From assembly GCA_903931355.1 (NCBI GenBank), contig CAIZCB010000319.1, positions 1 to 11,210 on the forward strand: a stretch of 11,210 nucleotides of DNA, in the 5' to 3' direction. This stretch comes from an uncultured Pseudomonadota bacterium. GTDB taxonomy: Bacteria > Pseudomonadota > Gammaproteobacteria > Methylococcales > Methylomonadaceae. The notes beneath the pieces were generated by a model. The model was not told the DNA's origin, did no database searches, and saw nothing but the letters and a program-made list of their open reading frames with translations. Position numbers and translations under genes: made by a program. Shown piece after piece: positions 1-7,414 of this stretch (its first letter is position 1; each line of letters starts with the position of its first letter).

Positions 1-299
1 ATTCGGATCACTGTGCCTTGGGTTGCAGGATTTAAACCCAAACCAGAAGACATAATCGCTTTTTCAATCGCTTGAACCATGCTTTTTTCCCAAGGTACTA
101 CTTTTAAAGTTCTGGCATCTTCAACAGAAACGTTAGCAACTTGAGATAACTGCGAATCTTGACCGTAGTAAGTAACAGTAATTTGATCAAGCAAACTAGG
201 GTGTGCACGACCGGTTCTAATTTTGGTAAAGGCTTTTTGCAACGACTCAATGCTTTTCAGCATTCTGGTTGAAGCATCTTGTTGAATATCGCTGATCAT
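1..299 (-). CDS. frr: Ribosome recycling factor (5' part only)
   Basis: This is the N-terminal 99 codons of ribosome recycling factor, which with EF-G splits post-termination ribosomes so that subunits can be reused. The gene runs off the left edge, and the family is about 185 residues long. The translation begins [14 protein letters not shown]. It shows the family signature [11 protein letters not shown] at residues 28-38, then a TYYG segment, VPWEKSM, and a run ending [15 protein letters not shown]. The ATG at 299 is preceded by a good GAGAGGAAA ribosome binding site lying inside the last codons of pyrH. Only one base separates the pyrH stop from this start, so translation is probably coupled to pyrH. 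Gene order pyrH-frr is the usual one in bacteria. The identification is firm; the missing C-terminal half cannot be assessed. Confidence 0.97.
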   Translation of the reverse strand, partial: MISDIQQDASTRMLKSIESLQKAFTKIRTGRAHPSLLDQITVTYYGQDSQLSQVANVSVEDARTLKVVPWEKSMVQAIEKAIMSSGLGLNPATQGTVIR

Positions 300-300
300 T

Positions 301-1020
301 CTATTTCCTCTCGATTAGGGAGCCGATATCTTCACCGCGCATTAAGCGCATTACCGCTCCCGGTTCAAAAATATTCATTACACGCATCGGCAGATTATTA
401 TCACGGCATAAAACTAATGCGGTGGTGTCCATCACATTCAAGCGCTGGTCAATCGCTTCATCATAAGTCAAGCGTGGATAAAACTCTGCATCAGGGACTT
501 TATGTGGATCGGCAGAATACACGCCTTTTACTTTGGTCGCCTTAATCATTAATTGCGCGTCAATTTCAATAGCTCGCAAACTGGCTGCGGTATCGGTGGT
601 AAAAAATGGATTACCAGTGCCGGCTGCAAAAATCGCTACTCGGCCTTTTTCTAAATGTCTTACCGCGCGACGGCGAATGTAATCTTCACAAACTTGATTG
701 ATTTTTAGCGCAGTCATCACTCGGACAGGCTGACCAAGATATTCCAAAGCATCTTGCATGGCTAGGGCATTAATGACGGTCGCCAACATACCCATTTGGT
801 CACCAGTGACTCGGTTTAATCCCGCAGAAGCTTTTTCACCACCGCGCAAAATATTACCGCCACCAATCACCAACCCCACTTGAATACCTGCATCACATAA
901 ATCTTTAACTTCATGCGCTAAACGCTGAACTATATCCGGGTCGATACTGCCACCCTTTTCACTCATAAGGGCTTCGCCGCTCAATTTAAGTAAAATTCTC
1001 TGACAAATTGTATGACTCAT
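301..1020 (-). CDS. pyrH: UMP kinase
   Basis: Bacterial UMP kinase converts UMP and ATP to UDP and ADP in pyrimidine nucleotide synthesis. It is a cytoplasmic hexamer of the amino-acid-kinase fold, unrelated to eukaryotic UMP/CMP kinases. The 239 residues match the family length. Visible motifs are KLSGEAL at residues 12-18, the glycine-rich IGGGNILRG at 52-60, GDQMGMLAT at 73-81, the nucleotide-binding [13 protein letters not shown] at 131-143, and [13 protein letters not shown] at 160-172. The ATG at 1020 follows GGTGGA at a spacing of 8 bases. The gene lies 84 nt downstream of tsf, beyond a strong hairpin terminator, so it needs either readthrough or its own promoter. I could not find a convincing promoter in the short gap. 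In E. coli pyrH is likewise expressed separately from rpsB-tsf. The frr start follows the stop by one base. Confidence 0.98.
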   Translation of the reverse strand: MSHTICQRILLKLSGEALMSEKGGSIDPDIVQRLAHEVKDLCDAGIQVGLVIGGGNILRGGEKASAGLNRVTGDQMGMLATVINALAMQDALEYLGQPVRVMTALKINQVCEDYIRRRAVRHLEKGRVAIFAAGTGNPFFTTDTAASLRAIEIDAQLMIKATKVKGVYSADPHKVPDAEFYPRLTYDEAIDQRLNVMDTTALVLCRDNNLPMRVMNIFEPGAVMRLMRGEDIGSLIERK

Positions 1021-1067
1021 AATTCACATCCACCGTTTGTTTATGGGTTAAATTTTGCGAAACAGAT

Positions 1068-1095
1068 AAAAAACCCGGCGTTAACCGGGTTTTTT
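1068..1095 (-). terminator. Intrinsic terminator after tsf
   Basis: A perfect 11-bp inverted repeat (AAAAAACCCGG at 1068-1078 and CCGGGTTTTTT at 1085-1095) encloses a 6-base loop. It begins 10 bases beyond the tsf stop. Read on the minus strand it gives a CCCGG/CCGGG core followed by six T residues, the standard rho-independent form. It is symmetrical and could work in both directions, but only the minus-strand genes are oriented to use it. It would reduce transcription from tsf into pyrH-frr. Confidence 0.85.
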
Positions 1096-1104
1096 AGGGA
1101 GAGA

Positions 1105-1986
1105 TTAGCCTCTAACTTGCGCCATTACCTCAGCCGCAAAGTCTTCTTCTTTCTTCTCGATACCTTCACCCACTTCGAAACGGGCGAAACGGATAACGGC
1201 ATTACCGTTATTCGCTAACAATTTGCCAACTGTTAAGCTGTCATCTTTAATGAAAGGTTGGCCCAACAAAGTAATTTCAGCCAAGAATTTATTGATACGG
1301 CCGCCAACCATTTTTTCAACGATTTCAGCAGGTTTGCCGCTTTCTAATGCTTGTGCAGAGAAAATTTCTTTTTCTTTAGCAATCAATTCAGCAGAAACTT
1401 GATCTTCTGATACAAATTCAGGTTTAGCTGCTGCAACGTGCATTGCAATGTCTTTACCCAAAACGCTGTAATTTTTAGCCAATTCAACGATAACGCCGAT
1501 TTTGCTACCGTGTAGGTAAGCTGCTTGGCCGCCGTCAGTTGCAGTGTATTTAACAAAACGTCTAACAGTGATGTTTTCGCCCAATTTAGAAATCAAAGCG
1601 CGACGTGTTTCATCAATAGTGCTACCGCTTGCCAATACTAAAGCTTGCAATTGTTCGTCATTTTCAACGTCAGTTGCCAATAATGCATTGGTTACATCGC
1701 TTACGAAAGCAACGAAGTCATCGCCTTTAGCAACAAAATCGGTTTCGCAGTTAACATCAACCATAACAACAGTTTTTGCATCATCAGATACTTTTGCACC
1801 AATAACGCCTTCAGCCGCGATACGACCTGATTTTTTATCAGCTTTTGCCAAACCAGCTTTACGCATGTTTTCGATTGCCAACTCCATGTCGCCATTCGCT
1901 TCAACCAAAGCTTTTTTACATTCCATCATGCCAGAACCGGTACGTTCACGCAGTTCTTTCACCATTGCGGCAGTAATATCCATCAT
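1105..1986 (-). CDS. tsf: Translation elongation factor Ts
   Basis: EF-Ts is the guanine nucleotide exchange factor that releases GDP from EF-Tu during translation. The 293 residues are slightly longer than the roughly 283 of E. coli. The N-terminal UBA-like domain contains VKELRERTGSGMMECKKAL at about residues 9-27. The EF-Tu-contacting TDFV motif is at 82-85, with D83 and F84. The core dimerisation region includes HVAAAKPEF. The C-terminus is an acidic helix ending MAQVRG. Two adjacent ATG codons (1986 and 1983) follow the GAGG ribosome binding site at spacings of 5 and 8 bases. The first is used here because it keeps the E. coli spacing to the ITA motif, but the second is equally plausible and would remove one residue. 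The gene follows rpsB across a 128-nt gap containing two hairpins, and precedes pyrH. Confidence 0.98.
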   Translation of the reverse strand: MMDITAAMVKELRERTGSGMMECKKALVEANGDMELAIENMRKAGLAKADKKSGRIAAEGVIGAKVSDDAKTVVMVDVNCETDFVAKGDDFVAFVSDVTNALLATDVENDEQLQALVLASGSTIDETRRALISKLGENITVRRFVKYTATDGGQAAYLHGSKIGVIVELAKNYSVLGKDIAMHVAAAKPEFVSEDQVSAELIAKEKEIFSAQALESGKPAEIVEKMVGGRINKFLAEITLLGQPFIKDDSLTVGKLLANNGNAVIRFARFEVGEGIEKKEEDFAAEVMAQVRG

Positions 1987-2008
1987 TTTTTCCTCAAGTT
2001 TATTAACT

Positions 2009-2036
2009 AAAAAAACGCCTCACTAAGGAGGCGTTT
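2009..2036 (-). terminator. Terminator/attenuator between rpsB and tsf
   Basis: A perfect 9-bp stem (AAACGCCTC at 2013-2021 with GAGGCGTTT at 2028-2036) has a 6-base loop. On the minus strand it ends in an uninterrupted run of seven T residues (2015 to 2009). It sits after rpsB and 23 bases upstream of the tsf start. Because tsf is co-directional and has no obvious strong promoter of its own, the hairpin probably acts as a partial terminator that sets the S2:EF-Ts ratio. An attenuator at this place is known in E. coli. Confidence 0.85.
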
Positions 2037-2049
2037 AAAAACTTACAAA

Positions 2050-2071
2050 CTGATTTAATTGTTTAAATCAG
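2050..2071 (-). repeat. AT-rich stem-loop in the rpsB-tsf spacer
   Basis: A perfect 9-bp inverted repeat (CTGATTTAA at 2050-2058, TTAAATCAG at 2063-2071) has a 4-base loop. It lies between the rpsB stop and the GC-rich terminator. The T-run after it is short and interrupted, so it is not a good terminator by itself. It could be an RNA processing or 3'-end stabilising structure. That role is inference. Confidence 0.55.
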
Positions 2072-2114
2072 CACACGGCCAATGCTGAGCAAAGGACGTG
2101 TTTATAATGAAAAC

Positions 2115-2858
2115 TTACGCTTCCGCTACAACTTCTTCAACAAAATCGTCAGCTTTTGCTGATGCGTCTAACCGTAATGATTTTGCTTCTAAAACTGCTG
2201 TAGCAGCAGTTTGGCAATACAGGCTAACAGCACGGATTGAGTCGTCGTTACCAGGGATAACGTAATCAATTTTTTCAGGTGAGTTGTTTGAGTCAACAAT
2301 ACCTACGACTGGAATGCCCAATTTTTTGGCTTCCATAATAGCATTTTTCTCGTAACCAACATCTAAGACGAAGATAACATCAGGCGCGCCACGCATGTCT
2401 TTGATACCGCCTAAGCTACGCTCAAGTTTCTCAAGTTCGCGTTCCATACCCAAAGCTTCTTTTTTGCTGAAACGTTGATACAAAGTGCCGTCCAGTTTCA
2501 TTGCTTCCAATTCTTTCAGACGGTTAATTGATTTTTTGATGGTTTTGAAGTTAGTCAACATACCACCCAACCAACGGTGGTTAACGTATGGCATACCACA
2601 ACGTTTTGCTTCTTCAGCAACAGCTTTACGAGCTGATTTTTTTGTACCAACGAAAAGGATGGTACCTTTATTTGCGGTCATTTGACCCAAATAGTTGATT
2701 GCGTCATTAAATAATGGAAGCGTTTGTTCCAAATCGATAATGTGGATCTTGTTACGAGCACCGAACAAATAAGGTGCCATTTTTGGATTCCAGTAACGAG
2801 TTTGGTGTCCAAAGTGAACACCCGCTTCTAACATTTCACGCATTGACACTGCTGCCAT
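2115..2858 (-). CDS. rpsB: 30S ribosomal protein S2
   Basis: Ribosomal protein S2 is a late-assembling protein of the small subunit. It is needed with S1 for initiation on structured or leadered mRNAs. The 247 residues are close to the E. coli 241. The N-terminus [20 protein letters not shown] is the family signature, followed by RYWNPKM and [10 protein letters not shown]. The second half has the conserved [10 protein letters not shown] and [11 protein letters not shown] segments, and the C-terminal region has [17 protein letters not shown]. The tail beyond this is acidic and ends VEEVVAEA. The ATG at 2858 follows TAGGAG at about 8 bases. The gene heads the rpsB-tsf-pyrH-frr cluster and is divergent from map. 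It has a recognisable promoter and a structured leader, described separately, which suggests autoregulation by S2 as in E. coli. Confidence 0.98.
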   Translation of the reverse strand: MAAVSMREMLEAGVHFGHQTRYWNPKMAPYLFGARNKIHIIDLEQTLPLFNDAINYLGQMTANKGTILFVGTKKSARKAVAEEAKRCGMPYVNHRWLGGMLTNFKTIKKSINRLKELEAMKLDGTLYQRFSKKEALGMERELEKLERSLGGIKDMRGAPDVIFVLDVGYEKNAIMEAKKLGIPVVGIVDSNNSPEKIDYVIPGNDDSIRAVSLYCQTAATAVLEAKSLRLDASAKADDFVEEVVAEA

Positions 2859-2999
2859 TTATTTCTCCTAAGATTTGCCGAACCTTTTCGGCTTTTGGGT
2901 TACGCCTCCGCTTATCCCGACCGATGACCGAATTGCATGACTGCAAACCAGCACCCCATCAACCGTGTCGACAAGCGTGAGTATTGATTACATAGTGAA
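2859..2999 (-). promoter_or_regulatory. Structured 5' leader of rpsB, candidate S2 autoregulatory element
   Basis: From the predicted transcription start near 2999 to the rpsB ATG there are about 140 nt with no gene on the minus strand and clear secondary-structure potential. A 5-bp hairpin, TTGCA/TGCAA, has a 4-base loop (2933-2946). A perfect 6-bp hairpin, GCCGAA/TTCGGC, has a 4-base loop (2877-2892) and ends only 6 bases before the TAGGAG ribosome binding site. Between them lies a GC-rich segment with CGGTC repeated and a GGG/CCC pair. In E. coli and other Gammaproteobacteria the rpsB leader is known to be a conserved RNA through which S2 represses its own operon. Position, length and structure fit that role here, but I have not aligned it to the known motif. 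Confidence 0.55.
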
Positions 3000-3005
3000 C
3001 TTACC

Positions 3006-3034
3006 TTTATACCATGATTCGGTTTTTACAACAA
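3006..3034 (-). promoter_or_regulatory. Predicted sigma-70 promoter of rpsB (extended -10)
   Basis: On the minus strand a -35 box TTGTTG (3029-3034) is separated by exactly 17 bases from a -10 box TATAAA (3006-3011). The -10 box is preceded by TGG, giving an extended -10 (TGnTATAAA). The start of transcription would fall near 2999. Spacing and both boxes are good matches to the housekeeping consensus, as expected for a ribosomal protein operon. Confidence 0.7.
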
Positions 3035-3127
3035 GCTCAAGTCTGATAGACTGCAGGTTTTGAGGTATGGCACAAACCCAAGCCAATCCTCACCTCTGAA
3101 CTTCTCACTCCAAGAAAATATAGACTG

Positions 3128-3892
3128 ATGAGCATCGTAATTAAAACTGCTGACGAAATTGAAAAAATGCGGATTGCTGGCAAGCTGGCTGCCGAAGTTT
3201 TGGACATGATTGCCCCGCATGTGGTTGTTGGCGTTACCACCGATGAACTTGACCAAATCTGCCATGACTACATTGTCAATGTGCAACAAGCCATTCCCGC
3301 CCCGCTCAACTATCGTGGCTTCCCAAAATCAATCTGCACCTCGATCAACCAACAAATTTGCCACGGCATTCCCAGCGACAAAAAATTAAAAAGCGGTGAC
3401 ATTGTTAATGTTGACATTACCGTTATTAAAGATGGCTACCACGGTGACACCAGCAAAATGTTTTGCATTGGTGACGTCACACCCCACGCCAAACGCCTAG
3501 TCGAAATCACCCGCCAATGCTTATTTTTAGGCATCGAACAAGTCAAACCCGGCGCCCATTTCGGAGACATTGGTCATGTGATTCAAGTCCACGCCGAAAG
3601 CAATCGCTATTCAGTGGTTCGCGAGTTTTGCGGCCACGGCATCGGCAAAAAATTTCACGAAGACCCGCATGTCATGCACTTTGGCAAACGTGGCGAAGGC
3701 GCGATCATGAAGCCGGGGATGATTTTCACCATCGAACCAATGATTAACCTCGGCAAACGCCACATGAAAGTCCTGGCTGACGGCTGGACCGCAGTCACCA
3801 AAGACCGCAGCTTATCCGCACAATTCGAGCACACCATTTTGGTCACCGAAACCGGCTACGAAATCCTCACCTTACGTCAGGAAGAGCAATGA
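3128..3892 (+). CDS. map: Type I methionine aminopeptidase
   Basis: This cytoplasmic dimetal peptidase removes the N-terminal methionine from new proteins whose second residue is small. The 254 residues match the short type I (bacterial) form, without an N-terminal zinc-finger extension. All five metal ligands of the pita-bread fold are visible: D96 (VNVDITV), D107 (GYHGDTSKMF), H170 (CGHGIGKKFHEDP), E203 (FTIEPM) and E234 (QFEHTILVT). The substrate-contacting histidines H79 (ICHGIP) and H177 are also present. The start MSIVIKTADEIEKMR is the family start. The base sequence just before it (AAAATATAGACTG) offers no Shine-Dalgarno match, which is unusual beside neighbours that mostly have good ones. 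The stop overlaps glnD by four bases (ATGA). It is divergent from rpsB, as in E. coli. Confidence 0.98.
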   Translation: MSIVIKTADEIEKMRIAGKLAAEVLDMIAPHVVVGVTTDELDQICHDYIVNVQQAIPAPLNYRGFPKSICTSINQQICHGIPSDKKLKSGDIVNVDITVIKDGYHGDTSKMFCIGDVTPHAKRLVEITRQCLFLGIEQVKPGAHFGDIGHVIQVHAESNRYSVVREFCGHGIGKKFHEDPHVMHFGKRGEGAIMKPGMIFTIEPMINLGKRHMKVLADGWTAVTKDRSLSAQFEHTILVTETGYEILTLRQEEQ

Positions 3893-6537
3893 TCAATCAA
3901 CGGCGCTTCGACCTGCAGTTATCGAGCTGCTTCGAAGCAGCCAGTCCAATTGCGGCATTTAAAAATTTAATTAGCACTGAAACCGAATTTCTAAAACAAC
4001 AATTTAGACCACACCAAACTGTTACCACCCTACTATCGGAAAAAGCCACCTTTATCGATAGCTTGTTGCAATACTGCTGGCAACACTTTCTAAGCCAAGA
4101 CAGCGAATCATCCAGCTTAATCGCCACTGGCGGCTACGGTCGCAGCGAACTATTCCCGCATTCAGACATCGACATTCTGATTCTGATTCCCACTCAACAC
4201 AGCGACAACCTCCAAGAGCAAATCGCCGACTTCAGTCGCTTCCTGTGGGACATTGGCTTAAAACCTGGGCAAAGCGTTCGCAACATTCAACAATGCATCG
4301 AAGCGGCTACCGACGACCAAACCATCTTCACCAATTTGCTGGAAATGCGCTTAATCACCGGTAATTTTGATTTATTTTCAGACCTAAAAACCGCATTAGC
4401 CGATAAGAAACTCTGGCCTTCCGAACAATTTTTCCCCGCCAAAATTGCCGAACAAGCCCAGCGCTATCGCAAATATCACGACACTGCCTACAATCTTGAA
4501 CCCAACATCAAAGAAGGCCCGGGCGGGATTAGAGATTTACAAATCATTTCATGGGTATTTAAACACCACTACCACTCATCAACCCTGCGCGGATTAATCA
4601 AATACGGCTATCTACCTCGCGCCGAATACGACAATCTAATTGCCGCCCGCGACATCCTCTGGCGCTTACGCTTTGCACTGCACAATTTAACCAATCGTAG
4701 CGAAGACCGTTTATTGTTTGATTATCAACGCGAACTCGCCAGCCAATTCGGCTATATCGACGGTCAAAATCAACCCGATGTCGAACAATTCATGCAGTTT
4801 TATTACAAAACCGTAGTCGATATTGAACGCCTAAATGAAATGCTGTTACAGGTATTAAATGAAAAGCTGATTAGCCACCAAGCTAATTTAACACCGCAAC
4901 CAATTACCGCCGATTTCGAATCCATCGACGGCTATCTACAAGCAACCAACATCCATATTTTTGAACAGCGTCCGCTTGCCCTATTAGAAATCTTCTTACT
5001 GCTACAACAAACGCCTTCGCTAAAAGGCATACGCGCCGACACTGTCCGCCTAATTCGCAAAAATCTCCACAAAATTGATAATGCCTTTAGAGCAGACAAA
5101 AACGCCAACCGCTTATTTATCGAGATTTTGCGCCAACCGCACGGCATTACCGAACAACTCAAACGCATGAATCGCTATGGTGTACTAGCCGCCTACTTGC
5201 CCGATTTCGCCAATATCGTGGCGAGAATGCAATATGACTTATTCCACATCTACACCGTAGACGAACACACCTTATTCCTACTCCGCAATCTGCGCCGTTT
5301 CTCATTACCGATGCAAGAAGCCGAACTGCCTTTTTGCAATACCATTTTCAGATTAATCACCAAGCCCGAAGTGCTTTACATTGCCGCTCTGTTTCACGAC
5401 ATCGCCAAAGGTCGCGGCGGCGATCATTCGCAACTCGGTGAAACCATCGCCCAACGCTTTTGCACCCAACACCTATTGCCCATTCGTGATGGCAAATTAG
5501 TGGCATGGCTAGTCCGAAACCATTTATTGATGTCGATGACCGCCCAACGCAAAGACATCAGCGATCCCGAAGTCATCCACACCTTTGCCTTACAAGTTGG
5601 CAGCATCGAATATCTCAATCACTTGTACTTACTAACCGTCGCCGATATTCGCGCCACCAACCCCAGCCTGTGGAATTCTTGGAAAGACACCCTACTAAAA
5701 GAATTGTACATGGCCACCCACAACGCCCTACACCGCGGCCTACACAACCCCGTTGCCCGTTCAGAACGATTGGTCGATAACATCAAAGAAGCACAACTAG
5801 AACTAATTAAACTGGGATTATCCGAATCGATGATCCAAGCCTCTTGGCGTCATCTTAGTGACGACTACTTTCTACGCTATTCCGCCGATGAAATTGCATG
5901 GCACACCATAGCGATTGCCGCATCGGAAGAAGCTGATTTACCGTTGGTATTACTGCGCCCACAAACCCAACGCGGTAGCGCTGAGATTTTCGTTTACACC
6001 CAAAATGAAACCGGCATTTTCTCGATTTGCACCGCCAGTATTGACCAATTGGGCCTGACTATTCTCGACGCACGGATCATCACGACTGACGACCAATACG
6101 TTTTAAACAGCTTTCAAGTTTTAGAACAATCCGGCGAAGCGATTAACGATCTTCATCAAGAAATTCAGATTTGTAGCTCATTGCGCCAAAATTTGTTGAA
6201 CAAAGCAGCGGTTAAAGCACCGCACAATATCCACAAACAATCCCGCCAAGCGCGACATTTCCCGATTGAAACCCGAATTACCTTTTTGGACGACCCTAAA
6301 AACCACCACACAATTCTGGAACTGATCACCACCGACCGTGCTGGCTTGTTGTCCACTATCGGCCAAGCCTTTAGCGAATTAGAAATTCAACTTCACGACG
6401 CCAAAATCACCACCATTGGCAGTCGTGCAGAAGATATGTTTTACATTAGCGACCAGCTAGGACAGCCGATTAAGGATGAAGCCCGTAAACAACAGTTGCG
6501 GGATAAGATTTTGAATTTGTTAGAGCTAGGACTGTAA
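3889..6537 (+). CDS. glnD: Bifunctional [protein-PII] uridylyltransferase/uridylyl-removing enzyme
   Basis: GlnD senses glutamine. At low glutamine it uridylylates PII proteins (GlnB/GlnK), and at high glutamine it removes the UMP, setting glutamine synthetase activity and Ntr transcription. At 882 residues it is full length (E. coli 890). The domains appear in order. The nucleotidyltransferase domain has GGYGRSELFPHSDID, with G81-G82 and catalytic D93 and D95. The GlnD-specific PNIKEGPGGIRDLQ segment is near residue 205. The HD hydrolase domain has H503-D504 in ALFHDIAKG and a further D512-H513. Two ACT domains, about 690-775 and 795-880, bind glutamine; the second contains ELITTDRAGLLSTIGQAF. 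The start overlaps the map stop in ATGA, with AGGA six bases upstream inside map, so the two are probably translationally coupled. All catalytic residues looked for are present, so it should be bifunctional. Confidence 0.97.
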   Translation: MINQRRFDLQLSSCFEAASPIAAFKNLISTETEFLKQQFRPHQTVTTLLSEKATFIDSLLQYCWQHFLSQDSESSSLIATGGYGRSELFPHSDIDILILIPTQHSDNLQEQIADFSRFLWDIGLKPGQSVRNIQQCIEAATDDQTIFTNLLEMRLITGNFDLFSDLKTALADKKLWPSEQFFPAKIAEQAQRYRKYHDTAYNLEPNIKEGPGGIRDLQIISWVFKHHYHSSTLRGLIKYGYLPRAEYDNLIAARDILWRLRFALHNLTNRSEDRLLFDYQRELASQFGYIDGQNQPDVEQFMQFYYKTVVDIERLNEMLLQVLNEKLISHQANLTPQPITADFESIDGYLQATNIHIFEQRPLALLEIFLLLQQTPSLKGIRADTVRLIRKNLHKIDNAFRADKNANRLFIEILRQPHGITEQLKRMNRYGVLAAYLPDFANIVARMQYDLFHIYTVDEHTLFLLRNLRRFSLPMQEAELPFCNTIFRLITKPEVLYIAALFHDIAKGRGGDHSQLGETIAQRFCTQHLLPIRDGKLVAWLVRNHLLMSMTAQRKDISDPEVIHTFALQVGSIEYLNHLYLLTVADIRATNPSLWNSWKDTLLKELYMATHNALHRGLHNPVARSERLVDNIKEAQLELIKLGLSESMIQASWRHLSDDYFLRYSADEIAWHTIAIAASEEADLPLVLLRPQTQRGSAEIFVYTQNETGIFSICTASIDQLGLTILDARIITTDDQYVLNSFQVLEQSGEAINDLHQEIQICSSLRQNLLNKAAVKAPHNIHKQSRQARHFPIETRITFLDDPKNHHTILELITTDRAGLLSTIGQAFSELEIQLHDAKITTIGSRAEDMFYISDQLGQPIKDEARKQQLRDKILNLLELGL

Positions 6538-6623
6538 AGGGCTGCCAAGCAAGACCTTCTCAATATTTACGAAATAGCAGACAAACGCTTGGAGGCCTTT
6601 TGGAATCTATCAATAGGCCATGA

Positions 6624-7106
6624 TTAACTTTGCTTTGAAACTTCCAAACAAAGATAAGGTTGAATATAGTCAACCAGCCCTGTTAGAACTTCAGTCAATT
6701 GACGCGCTAACTCAACCGCCTGATTGAGAACTGCGGCTTGCAAATCAGGGTCATCAGGATAGTCATGAGAAAAAGCATTCCTAATCTCACGCATTAACAA
6801 CCATTGATCAGCAGATGGAATGGCCCCTAGTTTTTCAAGATGATTAAGTTTATCGATAAACGCCTTAAGCTCAACCGACTCTTTAGTAAGCTCCAATACA
6901 GCAGGAAATAACTTCGCCCCCATCAAATCTTGCAACTTACCAAAACGCGTGGTGAATTGATCCAATATGGCAAGATCAACATTGCTTAGCTGTGTCAGCT
7001 TAGAGCCGGTAAAAGGCAAATGTCTTTCTAACTCGGAAAGCGCCCAAAGCAAACGATCTGCATGTCGATGACAGACTTTTAATGTTTCAACCAGAACTTC
7101 ATTCAT
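6624..7106 (-). CDS. HEPN-domain protein, probable HepT-like ribonuclease toxin
   Basis: This 160-residue, largely helical protein carries the HEPN catalytic motif R-x4-H-x-Y at R109, H114 and Y116 (RNAFSHDY), near the end of its third quarter. In HepT-type toxins this motif is the RNase active site, and its tyrosine is modified by the partner nucleotidyltransferase. The gene starts inside the stop of the MNT gene (ATGA overlap). No Shine-Dalgarno sequence is visible, so translation probably depends on passage of ribosomes through the antitoxin gene. The protein is somewhat longer than the common DUF86 HepT proteins, with about 100 residues before the motif, including GKLQDLMGAKLFPAVL. It may belong to another HEPN branch. 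The alternative is a non-toxic substrate-binding HEPN protein of the HI0074 type. It is convergent with glnD. Family assignment is good; toxin activity is inferred. Confidence 0.75.
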   Translation of the reverse strand: MNEVLVETLKVCHRHADRLLWALSELERHLPFTGSKLTQLSNVDLAILDQFTTRFGKLQDLMGAKLFPAVLELTKESVELKAFIDKLNHLEKLGAIPSADQWLLMREIRNAFSHDYPDDPDLQAAVLNQAVELARQLTEVLTGLVDYIQPYLCLEVSKQS

Positions 7107-7411
7107 CGTAACAGCACGCCGGTTTGTTTCGCTATTCGATAAATAGGTAATTGTGAAGCCGCATTATGCCGATGCAAAACAACATCAATCTTTTGCTCAC
7201 CTAATTTTTTATGCAATTCCGCCATGAATTGTAATTTAGCTGCAATTAACATCGCGGCATTTTGGATTGATGGCTCTATGTACAAATCGATATCACCGCC
7301 TTTTGCGAAATCATTGACACGGGAACCAAACAGCCAAACATGTGCATCTTGACCAAAATATTTAATGGTATTTTCACAAATGAGTTGTTTTTGAAAGGCG
7401 GTTATCCGCAT
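7103..7411 (-). CDS. MNT-type minimal nucleotidyltransferase, probable MntA-like antitoxin
   Basis: This is a 102-residue single-domain nucleotidyltransferase of the pol-beta fold. The signature is G29-S30-R31 followed by D40 and D42 (FGSRVNDFAKGGDIDLYIE, spacing GSx9DxD). A third acidic residue is D76 in KIDVVLH. In MntA/HepT systems such proteins neutralise the HEPN ribonuclease by transferring AMP groups to the tyrosine of its active-site motif. All three acidic residues are intact, so enzymatic neutralisation is plausible. The ATG at 7411 lies 3 nt beyond the stop of the transglycosylase gene, with only a weak GAG six bases upstream. The gene therefore seems to depend on translation or transcription from upstream. 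The HEPN gene overlaps its end by four bases. The antitoxin-before-toxin order is common for such modules. Family confident; antitoxin role inferred from the pairing. Confidence 0.85.
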   Translation of the reverse strand: MRITAFQKQLICENTIKYFGQDAHVWLFGSRVNDFAKGGDIDLYIEPSIQNAAMLIAAKLQFMAELHKKLGEQKIDVVLHRHNAASQLPIYRIAKQTGVLLR

Positions 7412-7414
7412 AAA

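Noticed and set aside
1021..1067. Separate promoter for pyrH in the gap after the terminator
   Set aside because: The gap is AT-rich (AATTTAACCCATAAAC), but no pair of boxes with proper spacing is visible.
2072..2106. ACACG/CGTGT pairing after rpsB as a further terminator
   Set aside because: Only five base pairs around a loop of about 19 bases and no T-run; likely chance.
2774..2980. Plus-strand reading frame across the rpsB start and leader
   Set aside because: It lies antisense to rpsB and its promoter-proximal leader, without a ribosome binding site. The strand opposite a conserved gene often has such open frames.
3012..3127. Plus-strand promoter for map (for example TTTACA at 3025-3030, or TATAGA at 3119-3124)
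   Set aside because: TTTACA has no -10-like hexamer at 16-18 bases, and TATAGA has no acceptable -35 at the right distance. A promoter must exist somewhere, but I cannot place it.
6545..6592. CCAAGC/GCTTGG inverted repeat as a glnD terminator
   Set aside because: The 6-bp stem would enclose a loop of about 36 bases and is not followed by a clean T-run, so it is not a convincing terminator.
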